Positions 8,075 to 16,667 of a stretch of DNA of 64,000 nucleotides are shown piece after piece. The notes under the pieces were generated by a model. It did not search any database. It saw only the letters and a list, made by a program, of their open reading frames with translations, and was not told the origin of the DNA. Position numbers and translations under genes: made by a program. Origin of the DNA: Treponema sp. (GTDB lineage: Bacteria; Spirochaetota; Spirochaetia; Treponematales; Treponemataceae); the NCBI GenBank assembly GCA_024402505.1, contig JAKSTP010000003.1:30356-94355 (forward strand). Reading direction: 5' to 3'. Position 1 is the stretch's first letter, and each line of letters opens with the position of its first letter.

Positions 8075-9031
8075 TCAAATAAAGTCAATTTCTTTTGGAA
8101 GAAGAGAAAGGACTGTTTCTTTTGTGCCAAAACCTTCTGTGGATGCGGTGGCACTTCCCGAAGCAATGCCCATTTTCAAGGCGTACTTGTAATCACCTTT
8201 TTCATTCCAGCCGGCAAGAAAACCTGCCACCATAGAATCCCCAGCACCTACAGTGTATAGAGCATTTATTTTTGGAGCGGCACTGTAAAAAGTTTCACCG
8301 TTTTCTGCCGCAAGAAGAGCACCTTTTTCTCCCATGGAAACAAGAACATTCCGTGCGCCCATTTCCTGAAGTTTTTTTGCATAAGGCACAATTTCTTCTG
8401 GTGTGGAAAGTGTAACTCCAAAAATGTCTTCCAGCTCGTGGTGATTTGGTTTTATAAGGAAAGGATGATAATCAAGTGATTTGATCAGCAGGTTTTTTGT
8501 TGCGTCGATTACAAAATTTACCTTTGCGGAAGAAAGTTTTTTCATGATGTCCCAGTAAAGTGAATCCGGCAGGGATGAAGGGATGCTGCCTGCCAGGACC
8601 AGGGTGTCGCCCCGGGAAAGGGAACTTAATCTGGAATACAGAAGATTGAGGGCTGTCTGGGAAATGGAAGGTCCCTGGGCGTTGATTTCCGTTTCTTCGG
8701 TGGATTGAACCGAGTGAGCTTGGGTCGAAACCATATTTTGTGAGGCAGAAATTTTTACGTTGATACGGGATGTGCCTTCGTCAAGAAAAACAAAGTCTGT
8801 TGCAATGCCCGCCTTTTTTACCATAGTTTCAATCTGCTGCCCTGTGAAGCCTGCAAGAAAACCAAGGGCCGTGCTTTCTGTTCCAAGGTTTTTCAGCATG
8901 AAAGACACGTTGATGCCTTTTCCCCCGGCCACAATTCTTTCGCTTTTTGTGCGGTTTACGCTGGCGGCTTTGAAAAAAGGAACGTCAACAATGTAGTCCA
9001 GTGAAGGATTTACGGTAAGTGTGTAGATCAT
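8075..9031 (-). CDS. fruK: 1-phosphofructokinase (PfkB family)
   Basis: FruK phosphorylates fructose 1-phosphate to fructose 1,6-bisphosphate after PTS uptake of fructose; tagatose-6-phosphate kinase is the main alternative in this subfamily. The 318-residue protein opens MIYTLTVNPSLDYIVDV, has the GGKGINVS motif (about 37-44) and the catalytic GAGDSMVAGFLAG (about 260). It lies 7 nt after the ptsI stop, so the two are surely co-transcribed, which supports the fructose-1-phosphate role. No fructose EII or HPr gene is present in the window. Confidence 0.9.
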   Translation of the reverse strand: MIYTLTVNPSLDYIVDVPFFKAASVNRTKSERIVAGGKGINVSFMLKNLGTESTALGFLAGFTGQQIETMVKKAGIATDFVFLDEGTSRINVKISASQNMVSTQAHSVQSTEETEINAQGPSISQTALNLLYSRLSSLSRGDTLVLAGSIPSSLPDSLYWDIMKKLSSAKVNFVIDATKNLLIKSLDYHPFLIKPNHHELEDIFGVTLSTPEEIVPYAKKLQEMGARNVLVSMGEKGALLAAENGETFYSAAPKINALYTVGAGDSMVAGFLAGWNEKGDYKYALKMGIASGSATASTEGFGTKETVLSLLPKEIDFI

Positions 9032-9038
9032 TCTGCGC

Positions 9039-10754
9039 CTAGAATTTATTCAGTTTTTTTAAGGAAATTGCCTGCAGTTCTTCAATGCTGAAGCGGGACA
9101 AAAGTTCTTTGGTCTGGCAGATGAGTTTTGGGCTCATGGAAAGATGGCGTATTCCCATGCCGCAAAGTACCATTACGCTGTCGGGACGGCCGGCCATTTC
9201 ACCGCAGACAGAAATCTGCAGATTTTCTTTTTTTGCGCTGGCCACTGTGGTCTGAATAAGGCGGAGAACTGCAAGATTGAACTCGTCGTAAAGGGGAGCA
9301 ACTGCGTGGTTTTCCCGGTCAATGCCCAGTGTGTACTGAGTAAGATCGTTGGTTCCAAGACTGAAGAAGGCTGCTTTTTTTGCAAGACAGTCTGAAATAA
9401 TGGCGGCGGCGGCAGTTTCAATCATGATTCCAACCGGTACGTCGGCATTGAAAGGAATACCTTTGTCGGCAAGTTCCTGTTTTGCTTCTTCAATAATGGA
9501 AAGACAGGCTTCCACCTGTTCAACGCTGGTAATAAGTGGCAGCATGATTTTAAGATTTCCAAAAACGCTGGCACGGTAAAGGGCGCGGATCTGTGTTTTG
9601 AAAACCTGAGGATAGGCCAGGCTCAGGCGGACGGCGCGCATACCCATTAGAGGGTTCTTTTCTTCAATAACAGGAATGTCTACCGAGTTGATGAGCTTGT
9701 CTCCACCGGCGTCCAGTGTTCGGATGGTAACAGGTTTTCCGTCCATAATCTGGAGAACCTTTTTGTAAGCAGCAAACTGACTGTCTTCCGAAAAAGTACG
9801 GGCGGCGGCGTGAATGGAACCACCTGATTCGCTCATGTAAAGGAATTCTGTTCGGAAAAGCCCGATGCCGTCGGCGCCTTCTGCCATGGCAATTTCTGCT
9901 TCTTCAGGAGTACCGATGTTGGCGTAAAGCTTGAACTCAGTTCCGTCGATGGTGCAGGCAGGTTTATCAAGGAAGGCTTTAAGCTGCTGTTTTTTCTGGA
10001 ACTCGTCGTGAATCTTCTGTTTGTATTCAAGAACGGTGGATTTATCAGGGCTTACAAGGAGTTCAGCATCGTTTCCATCAATAATGACTGTTTCACCGTT
10101 TTTAATCTTTTTGGAAATGTCATCAAGGCCTACGATTGTTGGAATGCCGTAGTTTCTGGCAAGAATTACAACGTGACTGGAAACTCCACCTTCGGTAAGG
10201 GCAAGACCGTTGATCTTGCGTTTTGAAAGAACAATTGTGTCGGCGGAAGAAAGTGTGTTTGCAACGATGATTGAACCGTCCGGAACCCTGTTGATGTCAA
10301 AAGGATGGATATCAAGCATTTCGTCAAGAACGCTTCCAAAAACATCGGTAATATCTTTGGCCCGCTCGGCAAGATAATCGTTTCCTGCGTTTCTAAGGCG
10401 GTTTGCATATTCTTCAGATTTGAACTGAACTGTGTATTCAATATTGAAAAGTTCGTTTTCGTAAAATTTCTTTGTTTCGTCAAGGAAGACCGGATCACCC
10501 AGCATAAGAATGTAGGTTTCAAAAACATCCCGCTGGATTTTGTTGTTTGGATCATCGGCGGAAAGTGCTTCGAGGTTTCGTGAAATGTCCAGGGTAACAG
10601 ACTGGATTGCCTGTTCGAAACGTTTCCATCCGTCGGCCAGTTCGTCAATTTTGATGCGGTGCTGAGGAATGGCTCGTTTTACTGAATCGGGAATAACAAA
10701 AGCGGTTCCAATACCAATCCCGTCTGCGGCAGGAACACCAAGAAATACTTCCAT
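9039..10754 (-). CDS. ptsI: PTS enzyme I (phosphoenolpyruvate-protein phosphotransferase)
   Basis: Enzyme I takes the phosphoryl group from PEP and passes it to HPr. The protein is 571 residues from ATG 10752-10754. The longer frame adds 13 codons that cover a promoter (TTGGTA-N17-TATACT), so it was trimmed. The phosphohistidine motif is GGVSSHVVILARNYGIP, where most enzymes have GGRTSHTAI. The PEP-binding half shows GADGIGLFRTEFLYM, IMLPLITSVEQV, FSLGTNDLTQYTL and SVCGEMAGRP with the catalytic Cys. It leads an operon with fruK. Many treponemes keep PTS pieces for regulation rather than transport, so the sugar role is not certain. Confidence 0.95.
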   Translation of the reverse strand: MEVFLGVPAADGIGIGTAFVIPDSVKRAIPQHRIKIDELADGWKRFEQAIQSVTLDISRNLEALSADDPNNKIQRDVFETYILMLGDPVFLDETKKFYENELFNIEYTVQFKSEEYANRLRNAGNDYLAERAKDITDVFGSVLDEMLDIHPFDINRVPDGSIIVANTLSSADTIVLSKRKINGLALTEGGVSSHVVILARNYGIPTIVGLDDISKKIKNGETVIIDGNDAELLVSPDKSTVLEYKQKIHDEFQKKQQLKAFLDKPACTIDGTEFKLYANIGTPEEAEIAMAEGADGIGLFRTEFLYMSESGGSIHAAARTFSEDSQFAAYKKVLQIMDGKPVTIRTLDAGGDKLINSVDIPVIEEKNPLMGMRAVRLSLAYPQVFKTQIRALYRASVFGNLKIMLPLITSVEQVEACLSIIEEAKQELADKGIPFNADVPVGIMIETAAAAIISDCLAKKAAFFSLGTNDLTQYTLGIDRENHAVAPLYDEFNLAVLRLIQTTVASAKKENLQISVCGEMAGRPDSVMVLCGMGIRHLSMSPKLICQTKELLSRFSIEELQAISLKKLNKF

Positions 10755-10764
10755 AGTTAAGTGA

Positions 10765-10793
10765 AGTATAGTGATTTTGCTCGATTTTACCAA
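10765..10793 (-). promoter_or_regulatory. Promoter of ptsI-fruK
   Basis: On the minus strand TTGGTA (10788-10793), a 17-nt spacer and TATACT (10765-10770) stand 10 nt before the ptsI ATG. The expected start site leaves a leader of only about three bases and no Shine-Dalgarno. Confidence 0.6.
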
Positions 10794-10861
10794 GTAGCGC
10801 CAGTATGATAGAATGAATCATAAGAAATGGGGATAGAGAATCTGTTTTTTGGAGTATTGGA

Positions 10862-11881
10862 ATGACTTACGATGAAGTTTTGGAAAACGCAAGAAAAGTA
10901 ATGGCACCTAAATGCCGTGTTTGCAAAGTATGTAATGGAGTTGCCTGCCGTGGAGAAATTCCTGGCGTTGGCGGAAGAGGGGCTGGCCGCAGCTTTACAG
11001 TATGCCGTGAATTTTTTGATCAGGTGAAGATTGAAATGGATACAATTCATGAAGAATTTGTTCCTGATTTAAGTTGTGAAATGTTCGGCCAGAAATTCAG
11101 TGTTCCTTTCTTTGCAGCTCCAATTGGCGGAATGTCTTTCAACTATTCTGACTATCTTACCGAAACTGAATATTCTGAAGCCATTGTTCAGGGATGCCGG
11201 GAGGCCGGTACTTTGCCATGGACAGGAGACGGTCCAAAAGAAGATTATTTTCCTTCAACATTGGATTCCATTAAAGCTGCAAAAGGGATTGCCGTTTCTA
11301 CCATGAAACCATGGACCCGTGAAAAAGTGATGAAACAGATTGATATGCTGAAAGCCGCCGGTGGATGCATCGCCTGGAGTATGGACGTGGATTCTTCGGC
11401 CCACCAGAACCTTAAGCTCATGGGTAAGCCAGTTGAAACAAAAACAGTGGATCAGCTGCGGGAATTTGCCGATGCCATAGACATTCCTTTTGTGGTAAAG
11501 GGGATTATGACTGCAAAATCAGCGCTTAAATGCAAGGAAGCAGGAGTTTACGGCATCGTTGTTTCAAGCCACGGTGGGCGCGTAATGGAAGATAACCCTT
11601 GTCCTGCTTCCCTTGTGGAAGAGATTCGTGCCGCAGTAGGCCCTGATTTCAAGATTATTGTTGATGGCGGTATCAGGACCGGCGGCGATGTATTCAAGTG
11701 CCTTGCTTTGGGGGCAGACGCAGTTTTAATTGGACGACCTTATGCTATCGCCGCCCACGGTGGACGGGCTGAAGGTGTAAAACTTTACACTCAGAAAATT
11801 GCCGAAGAACTTAAGGAAATCATGATTATGACAGACTGCCGTAACCTTAAGGAAATTACCAGAGATAAAATCCGACTGTAA
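10862..11881 (+). CDS. FMN-dependent alpha-hydroxy-acid dehydrogenase/oxidase family protein
   Basis: The family oxidises L-lactate, glycolate or similar acids with FMN in a TIM barrel. The 339-residue protein carries the family's C-terminal signature in altered form (VVSSHGGRVMED, normally SNHGGR), then IIVDGGIRTGGDVFKCLALGADAVLIGRP for FMN phosphate. An unusual N-terminus has six Cys in the first 60 residues, four of them in CRVCKVCNGVAC, suggesting a metal or Fe-S site not found in lactate oxidase. The substrate cannot be assigned. TTGGAG stands 8 nt before the ATG. It is divergent from ptsI. Confidence 0.82.
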   Translation: MTYDEVLENARKVMAPKCRVCKVCNGVACRGEIPGVGGRGAGRSFTVCREFFDQVKIEMDTIHEEFVPDLSCEMFGQKFSVPFFAAPIGGMSFNYSDYLTETEYSEAIVQGCREAGTLPWTGDGPKEDYFPSTLDSIKAAKGIAVSTMKPWTREKVMKQIDMLKAAGGCIAWSMDVDSSAHQNLKLMGKPVETKTVDQLREFADAIDIPFVVKGIMTAKSALKCKEAGVYGIVVSSHGGRVMEDNPCPASLVEEIRAAVGPDFKIIVDGGIRTGGDVFKCLALGADAVLIGRPYAIAAHGGRAEGVKLYTQKIAEELKEIMIMTDCRNLKEITRDKIRL

Positions 11882-11908
11882 TTTTGCGGGGGGCAAAAAA
11901 CGTTAAAA

Positions 11909-12075
11909 CTCATATAAATGATGTAAAATTGCATAAAATATATGAGAAATTTCCGAGTTTTTGCATAGTTCCCTGAACTTTTCCTTTGAAAATTCATATA
12001 AATCATAGATAATATGAGATATGATATGAGAAGTACTAGCGGTGTTCTGCAATATCCCCAGAATTTCTCATATAA
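11909..12075. promoter_or_regulatory. Cluster of inverted CTCATAT/ATATGAG sites before nuclease gene
   Basis: The 290 nt between the FMN enzyme and the start chosen for the nuclease contain the heptamer CTCATAT or its complement six times with at most one mismatch: CTCATATAA at 11909, ATATGAG at 11939-11945, TTCATATAA at 11993, ATATGAG at 12012-12018 and 12024-12030, and CTCATATAA at 12067. A looser copy, TTTATATGAAA, is at 12096. Such dense inverted copies in an AT-rich upstream region look like operator sites for a dimeric regulator. The regulator is unknown. Confidence 0.5.
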
Positions 12076-12171
12076 GATATCTAAAACCTTATCTTTTATA
12101 TGAAAAAATGCGAAAATAAACTAAAAATTCGCAGAGATCTCCCGCTTGGAGGCAAAAAAGAGGACCGTTTT

Positions 12172-13002
12172 ATGGAAGAAATAATAAAATCTGATGAAAT
12201 TCTGCAGAAAATGGAATTACAGAAGTCCTTTTTTGAAAAAATCTCGGTAAAAGCCCGGAACCAGTTGAAAAAATGTACTGGAGAAGGCCGGCTTCGCATT
12301 GTAGCAGCGCGGAAAAATCCTATGTACTACCTTATTACCGAAAAAGGCGACACCAACGGGCGTTATCTTAAAAAAAATGAGTTAAATCTGGCAAAGGATG
12401 TGGCTCAGAAAGAGTATCTCCAGCGGGTAGCCAACCTTGCCCAGGAAAACGCCAGCCTTTTGGGGCGCGCCATAGACCTTTATCCCCAGAACGAACTTTC
12501 CCAAATTTTCCAGGACAACCCAGCCCGGCGCGCCCTCATTTCTCCTCTGCCGGAAATTTCTACCGACAAAGAATATGCAGAAAACTGGCAGAAAGTTGAA
12601 TACCAGGGAAAGCCCTTTTCTCCTGAATCAACCGTAATCTACACAGAAAAAGGGGAAAAGGTTCGTTCAAAATCAGAAAAAATAATTGCCGACAAGCTCT
12701 TTTCTATGGGTATTCCATATCGTTATGAATATCCTGTCTGGGTGCGAATGTCTGATGGAAATCGCAGGCAGTTTCATCCAGATTTTACCATTTTGGACAC
12801 AACTTATAGGCGAGAAATTCTTCTGGAACACTTTGGCATTATGGACGACCCTGAGTATGCCGGAAACGCAGTTGAAAAAATGAACCTTTACGCTGCAAAC
12901 GGGTTTTATTCCGGGCAAAACATTATTTTTACTTTTGAAACAGCGGAAACACCTCTAGATATGCGGATTTTTGAAAAAATGATTCTGAAGGCCCTGGATT
13001 AA
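12172..13002 (+). CDS. Uncharacterised PD-(D/E)XK nuclease-like protein
   Basis: I do not recognise a named function. The 276-residue protein has a helical N-terminal half (about 1-110) and, from about residue 165, RSKSEKIIADKLFSMGIPYRYEYP, then HPDFTILD and, ten residues on, EILLEHFGIMDDPEYA. This order (Glu helix, D in PDF, E-x-L-x-EH) is that of restriction-endonuclease-fold nucleases, and similar orphan proteins occur in Firmicutes and treponemes. The start was set at ATG 12172, 8 nt after GAGG; an upstream in-frame ATG at 12100 has no ribosome site. It stands alone behind the CTCATAT cluster. No methylase or helicase is next to it. DNA repair or defence are both possible. Confidence 0.6.
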   Translation: MEEIIKSDEILQKMELQKSFFEKISVKARNQLKKCTGEGRLRIVAARKNPMYYLITEKGDTNGRYLKKNELNLAKDVAQKEYLQRVANLAQENASLLGRAIDLYPQNELSQIFQDNPARRALISPLPEISTDKEYAENWQKVEYQGKPFSPESTVIYTEKGEKVRSKSEKIIADKLFSMGIPYRYEYPVWVRMSDGNRRQFHPDFTILDTTYRREILLEHFGIMDDPEYAGNAVEKMNLYAANGFYSGQNIIFTFETAETPLDMRIFEKMILKALD

Positions 13003-13029
13003 ACAAAGCCTTCTAGTATGGGAGAAAAT

Positions 13030-14175
13030 ATGAATTATCGCGAACTTGGAAAAACTGGCCTTAAAGTAAGTGAAATTGGTTTTGGCGGTGAATGGCTTGA
13101 ACGGCACCCTGAAGAAGAATCAGTGGCACTTATGAAATATGCATCAAGTAAGGGCATAAATATTATTGACTGCTGGATGGCCGATCCAAAAAGCAGGGAT
13201 ATAATTGGAAAAGCCATTGCCGGTAACAGAGAAAAGTGGATTATTCAGGGACAGATTGGCTCAGCATGGGTAGACGGCCAGTATATCCGCACCCGGGAAA
13301 TGGATAAAGTTCGTGCTGCCTTTGAAGATCTTCTTGCACGCACAAAAACTGATTACATGGATATCGGCATGATTCATTTTATCGACAGCCTTGAAGAATG
13401 GAACAGTGTTCAGAAAAGCCCTTTCATGGATTATGTTTTTGACCTTAAAGAAAAAGGAATTATCCGCCACATTGGACTCAGCACTCACAATCCTAAAGTG
13501 GCAAAACTGGCAGTGGAAACAGGCTTTATCGAAGTGATTCTTTTCAGCATAAACCCGGCCTTTGACATGCTTCCGCCTTCCGAGGATATCAACTCGCTTT
13601 TTGCTGACACTTTTGATGAATCCCTTAAAGGAATTGATCCTGAACGCTCCGAACTTTATGCCCTCTGCGAAAAAAATGGAGTCGGTCTTACAGTAATGAA
13701 ACCTTATGCCGGCAGCCGCCTTTTTGATGAAAAACGTTCGCCTTTTGGAGTGGCCCTTACACCGGTTCAGTGCATTCACTACGCTTTAACCCGACCTGCA
13801 GTTGCATCAGTTCTTTGTGGTTATGACACTCCTGAACATGTTGATGCAGCCCTCGCTTACGAAACGGCAACGGACTCAGAAAAAGATTACGCTTCTGTTA
13901 TTTCAAATGCACCCCTTCACAGTTACAAAGGTCAGTGCACTTACTGCGGACACTGTAAACCTTGCGCCGTAAACCTGGACATTGCCATGATCAACAAATA
14001 CTACGACCTTGCCACCATGCAGAAGGAAGTTCCTGAAAGCGTAAAATCCCATTACCAGCTTCTTAATGGTCATGCTTCAGATTGTGTGGGCTGCGGTGCC
14101 TGTGAAAGCCGATGTCCATTTGAAGTAAAGATTGTGGACCGTATGAAAAAAACAGCAGAACTTTTTGGAGTGTAA
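13030..14175 (+). CDS. Aldo/keto reductase with C-terminal 4Fe-4S ferredoxin domain
   Basis: An oxidoreductase of 381 residues. The N-terminal part is an aldo/keto reductase barrel (YRELGKTGLKVSEIGFGGEWL; active-site-like D-x4 and K region; GLSTHNP about 155). The C-terminal part has CTYCGHCKPC (about 302) and CVGCGACESRCPF (about 356), which together provide Cys ligands for 4Fe-4S chemistry. This is the YqhE/ferredoxin-AKR subfamily common in anaerobes; the substrate is unknown. The start was moved 12 nt in to ATG 13030 because GGGAG sits just before it. Confidence 0.87.
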   Translation: MNYRELGKTGLKVSEIGFGGEWLERHPEEESVALMKYASSKGINIIDCWMADPKSRDIIGKAIAGNREKWIIQGQIGSAWVDGQYIRTREMDKVRAAFEDLLARTKTDYMDIGMIHFIDSLEEWNSVQKSPFMDYVFDLKEKGIIRHIGLSTHNPKVAKLAVETGFIEVILFSINPAFDMLPPSEDINSLFADTFDESLKGIDPERSELYALCEKNGVGLTVMKPYAGSRLFDEKRSPFGVALTPVQCIHYALTRPAVASVLCGYDTPEHVDAALAYETATDSEKDYASVISNAPLHSYKGQCTYCGHCKPCAVNLDIAMINKYYDLATMQKEVPESVKSHYQLLNGHASDCVGCGACESRCPFEVKIVDRMKKTAELFGV

Positions 14176-14204
14176 TTTTAGCCTGGAACAAGCGGAGCGT
14201 AAAA

Positions 14205-14834
14205 GTGAAAAATAAAAAGCAGTTTTTAATGAGATTTTTTCTATTTATTTTGGGATTGTTTATTTCCGGAGTAGGAGTTGCCATTACAAAAAGAGGCGAA
14301 CTTGGAGTTTCTCCGGTTTCTTCGGTTGCAAATATTTTGAGCATCAGGTATTCCCGTCTTACTTTGGGAAACTGGCTTATTATTTGGAACTGTGTTTTGA
14401 TTCTGGGACAGGTGTTGGTTCTTGGCCGCCGGTTTAAAATCTGGCAGCTTTTGCAGATTCCCCTTTCCTTTCTTTTCGGCTGGTTTACCGATGTAGGGAT
14501 GTCTATGGCCCGCACATTTCCGGTAGATTATTATTTTGAACGCTGTCTTTGGGTGGTGGCAGGAACTCTGGTGCTTTCTTTTGGTATCACCATGACAGTA
14601 AAAGCCAATGTGATTATGAATTCCGGGGAAGCCTTTGTAAAAGCCGTAAGCGATAAAACCGGCCGCAGATTTTCCACTGTAAAAGTGATTTTCGATATTA
14701 CCTGTGTTTCCCTTTCGGTTATTCTGTCCCTGATTTTTTACAAGGGCCGCATTCTTGGCACCAGGGAAGGAACAGTTTTTGCCGCAATCATGACAGGCAT
14801 TTTCGTAAAAATGTGGAGTCGCTTTTACAGGTAA
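14205..14834 (+). CDS. YczE/YitT-like integral membrane protein
   Basis: A 209-residue hydrophobic protein with about five transmembrane segments. It resembles the YczE/DUF6198 group, in which ELGVSPVSSVANIL (about 30) and TMTVKANVIMNSGEAFVKAVS (about 130) are the conserved loops. Function in that group is not established. The frame opens with GTG 14205 after a weak CGGAG; the next in-frame ATG is 14229, inside the first membrane segment. It follows the aldo/keto reductase after 29 nt and may be in its operon. Confidence 0.7.
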   Translation: MKNKKQFLMRFFLFILGLFISGVGVAITKRGELGVSPVSSVANILSIRYSRLTLGNWLIIWNCVLILGQVLVLGRRFKIWQLLQIPLSFLFGWFTDVGMSMARTFPVDYYFERCLWVVAGTLVLSFGITMTVKANVIMNSGEAFVKAVSDKTGRRFSTVKVIFDITCVSLSVILSLIFYKGRILGTREGTVFAAIMTGIFVKMWSRFYR

Positions 14835-14954
14835 TTTTTCCATCAACTTTAAAAGTTTACTCAAAAAATCAAATCTGAAGCAGAACTATCCTGTATTCTT
14901 ACAATAGCTAAAGAAAAAATCCGGTGCGCAACGGAGATTCTTAAGGACATTAAT

Positions 14955-15791
14955 TTGGCAAACATTGAATTGATTATGAAAGCATTTTCCTTCATTGAAG
15001 AGCATCTTGATGATGACCTGCAGACAGAGACCGTAGCTCAGGCTTGTTTTGCATCAAAATCATCTTTGGAAAAAGCTTTCCGGTTCGGTGCCCATTTTTC
15101 TGTGCACGATTACGTAACTCGACGCAGAATGATGAAGGCTGCCCGATTAATGATTGAAAAACCTGAAATGAGTCTGCTTGATGTAGCTGTTCAATACGGT
15201 TACTCAAGTCATGAAGCATTTACAAGGGCCTTTAATCAGGTGTGGAAATGTAATCCTTCGGAGTATCGGGAAAAAGAAAACAAAAAACTGCATCCGGTAG
15301 AATTATTTCCTCCTATTACAGGCCTTTGCCAGATCGAAGGAGACAATCTTATGAAAAAGACAGTAGATATTTCTGAATTATATGATTTTTTTAATGAACG
15401 AAAGGACTGCTATTTTGTAGTCTGTGATATTTTCCACCTTATGGAAATCAACGGGGTTTCAAGAGAAGCCGGTGACATTGCCATTCTTGAAAGCCTTCGC
15501 CGCATGGAAAACTGTTCCGGGGAGGAAGATGTTACTTTCAGAATCGGTGCAGACACTTTTGCCGTTCTTACCAAATCAAGCGACAAAGCCTATGCGGAAA
15601 GTATTCTGGAAAAAGTGATGAATATGAACGGGAATGTTATTCCATACGAAAAAAAGGTGCCATTAAGCCTTTATGGAACAGTCCTTAAAATTGAAACACA
15701 GGAAAAGCATATTACCTGCAGTGAGTTTATGAACACTCTGGAAAGCGGATTTGAGAAGTTTGCTCAGGAAGAAATTACAAGACGTGGTTAA
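14955..15791 (+). CDS. AraC-type regulator fused to a degenerate GGDEF domain
   Basis: The 278-residue protein begins with two helix-turn-helix units of the AraC/XylS kind (ETVAQACFASKSSLEKAFR and SLLDVAVQYGYSSHEAFTRAFNQ, about 25-100, ending NPSEYR). Residues 130-278 follow a GGDEF fold: YFVVCDIFHLMEINGVSREAGD matches the strand with the metal Asp, but the active loop reads RIGADTF (about 195-201) where cyclases have R-x-GGDEF. It should bind DNA and perhaps a nucleotide, but not make c-di-GMP. The start is TTG 14955 with AAGGA 7 nt before; ATG 14976 is the alternative. Confidence 0.75.
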   Translation: MANIELIMKAFSFIEEHLDDDLQTETVAQACFASKSSLEKAFRFGAHFSVHDYVTRRRMMKAARLMIEKPEMSLLDVAVQYGYSSHEAFTRAFNQVWKCNPSEYREKENKKLHPVELFPPITGLCQIEGDNLMKKTVDISELYDFFNERKDCYFVVCDIFHLMEINGVSREAGDIAILESLRRMENCSGEEDVTFRIGADTFAVLTKSSDKAYAESILEKVMNMNGNVIPYEKKVPLSLYGTVLKIETQEKHITCSEFMNTLESGFEKFAQEEITRRG

Positions 15792-15826
15792 ATCAGCAGA
15801 AGTTTTAGACATTTGTTGATGCCGCA

Positions 15827-15856
15827 GAGGGGGAACAATCCCCCTCATTTTTTTTA
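15827..15856 (+). terminator. Rho-independent terminator after AraC-GGDEF gene
   Basis: GAGGGGG (15827-15833), a six-base loop and CCCCCTC (15840-15846) are followed by eight T residues. It lies just upstream of the next gene's -10 hexamer. Confidence 0.9.
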
Positions 15857-15883
15857 TCTTTTTTGTGTGATATAATCAACTGC

Positions 15884-16651
15884 ATGACAAAACTTATTCT
15901 TTCCGATTTAGACAGAACACTTTTAACAACTGATAAGAAGATTACGGAACGCACCGTAAAAACATTAAAAAAGTGTCAGGAAAACGGCATCCTGGTTGGT
16001 TTTTCTACAAGCCGGGGCCTTGTTCGTATCCGTGATTTTATGGAACAGGTAAATCCTGATGTGGTAATCTGTAACGACGGCGGGGTTATTTTATACAAAG
16101 GCGAACTTGTTCAGCAGGTGGTGTTTGATCCTTCTGAAACCCAGGCTCTTTTACATAAGGCTTATGAAGTTTGCGGCGAAAATGTTGGAATCACCCTGGA
16201 CACCCTTGATAAAATCTTTTATAACCGGAAAGACCCGGAAAGTGATAATTATCTTATTGGTGCGGACTATTCTGACTTCAAAAATTTTCACATTCCTGCA
16301 ATTAAAATCTGTGTAAAAACTGACGACAGTAGTCTTGCAAAAAAGATTTCAGAAGCCGCCCAGGCAGTAGACTGTGTTAAATTCAGCGATATTCCATGGC
16401 ACAAACTTTCTCCAGAAAATGCAACAAAAGAAAAAGCCGTGGATTTTATAAACCGCACTTACAATATTTCTCCTGATGAAATGATTGCCTTTGGTGATGA
16501 TTACAACGACATGGGCATGCTAAAAAAATGCGGAACCGGTGTTGCCATGGCCAACGCCATTGATGAAATAAAAGAAATTGCCGACGAAATTACTCTTTCC
16601 AATGATGAAGATGGAGTAGCTGTTTATCTGGAAAAAAAGGTGCTGGCCTGA
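15884..16651 (+). CDS. HAD superfamily hydrolase, Cof type
   Basis: A 255-residue phosphatase of the Cof/class IIB HAD group. It opens with the nucleophile motif LILSDLDRTLL and ends with the Mg-binding GDDYNDMGMLKKCGTGVAMANA, with the cap domain between. Such enzymes dephosphorylate sugar phosphates or nucleotides, and the substrate cannot be read from sequence. The start is ATG 15884: a TATAAT at 15871-15876 lies 7 nt before it, directly after the T-run of the terminator, and there is no Shine-Dalgarno. A frame start at GTG 15863 would overlap that promoter. Confidence 0.88.
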   Translation: MTKLILSDLDRTLLTTDKKITERTVKTLKKCQENGILVGFSTSRGLVRIRDFMEQVNPDVVICNDGGVILYKGELVQQVVFDPSETQALLHKAYEVCGENVGITLDTLDKIFYNRKDPESDNYLIGADYSDFKNFHIPAIKICVKTDDSSLAKKISEAAQAVDCVKFSDIPWHKLSPENATKEKAVDFINRTYNISPDEMIAFGDDYNDMGMLKKCGTGVAMANAIDEIKEIADEITLSNDEDGVAVYLEKKVLA

Positions 16652-16667
16652 GTTTCATACCAGAAAA

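Noticed and set aside
11881..12171. CRISPR array or riboswitch in the AT-rich gap before the nuclease
   Set aside because: The repeats are 7-9 nt, in both orientations and irregularly spaced, so they fit operator sites rather than a CRISPR; no riboswitch core was recognised.
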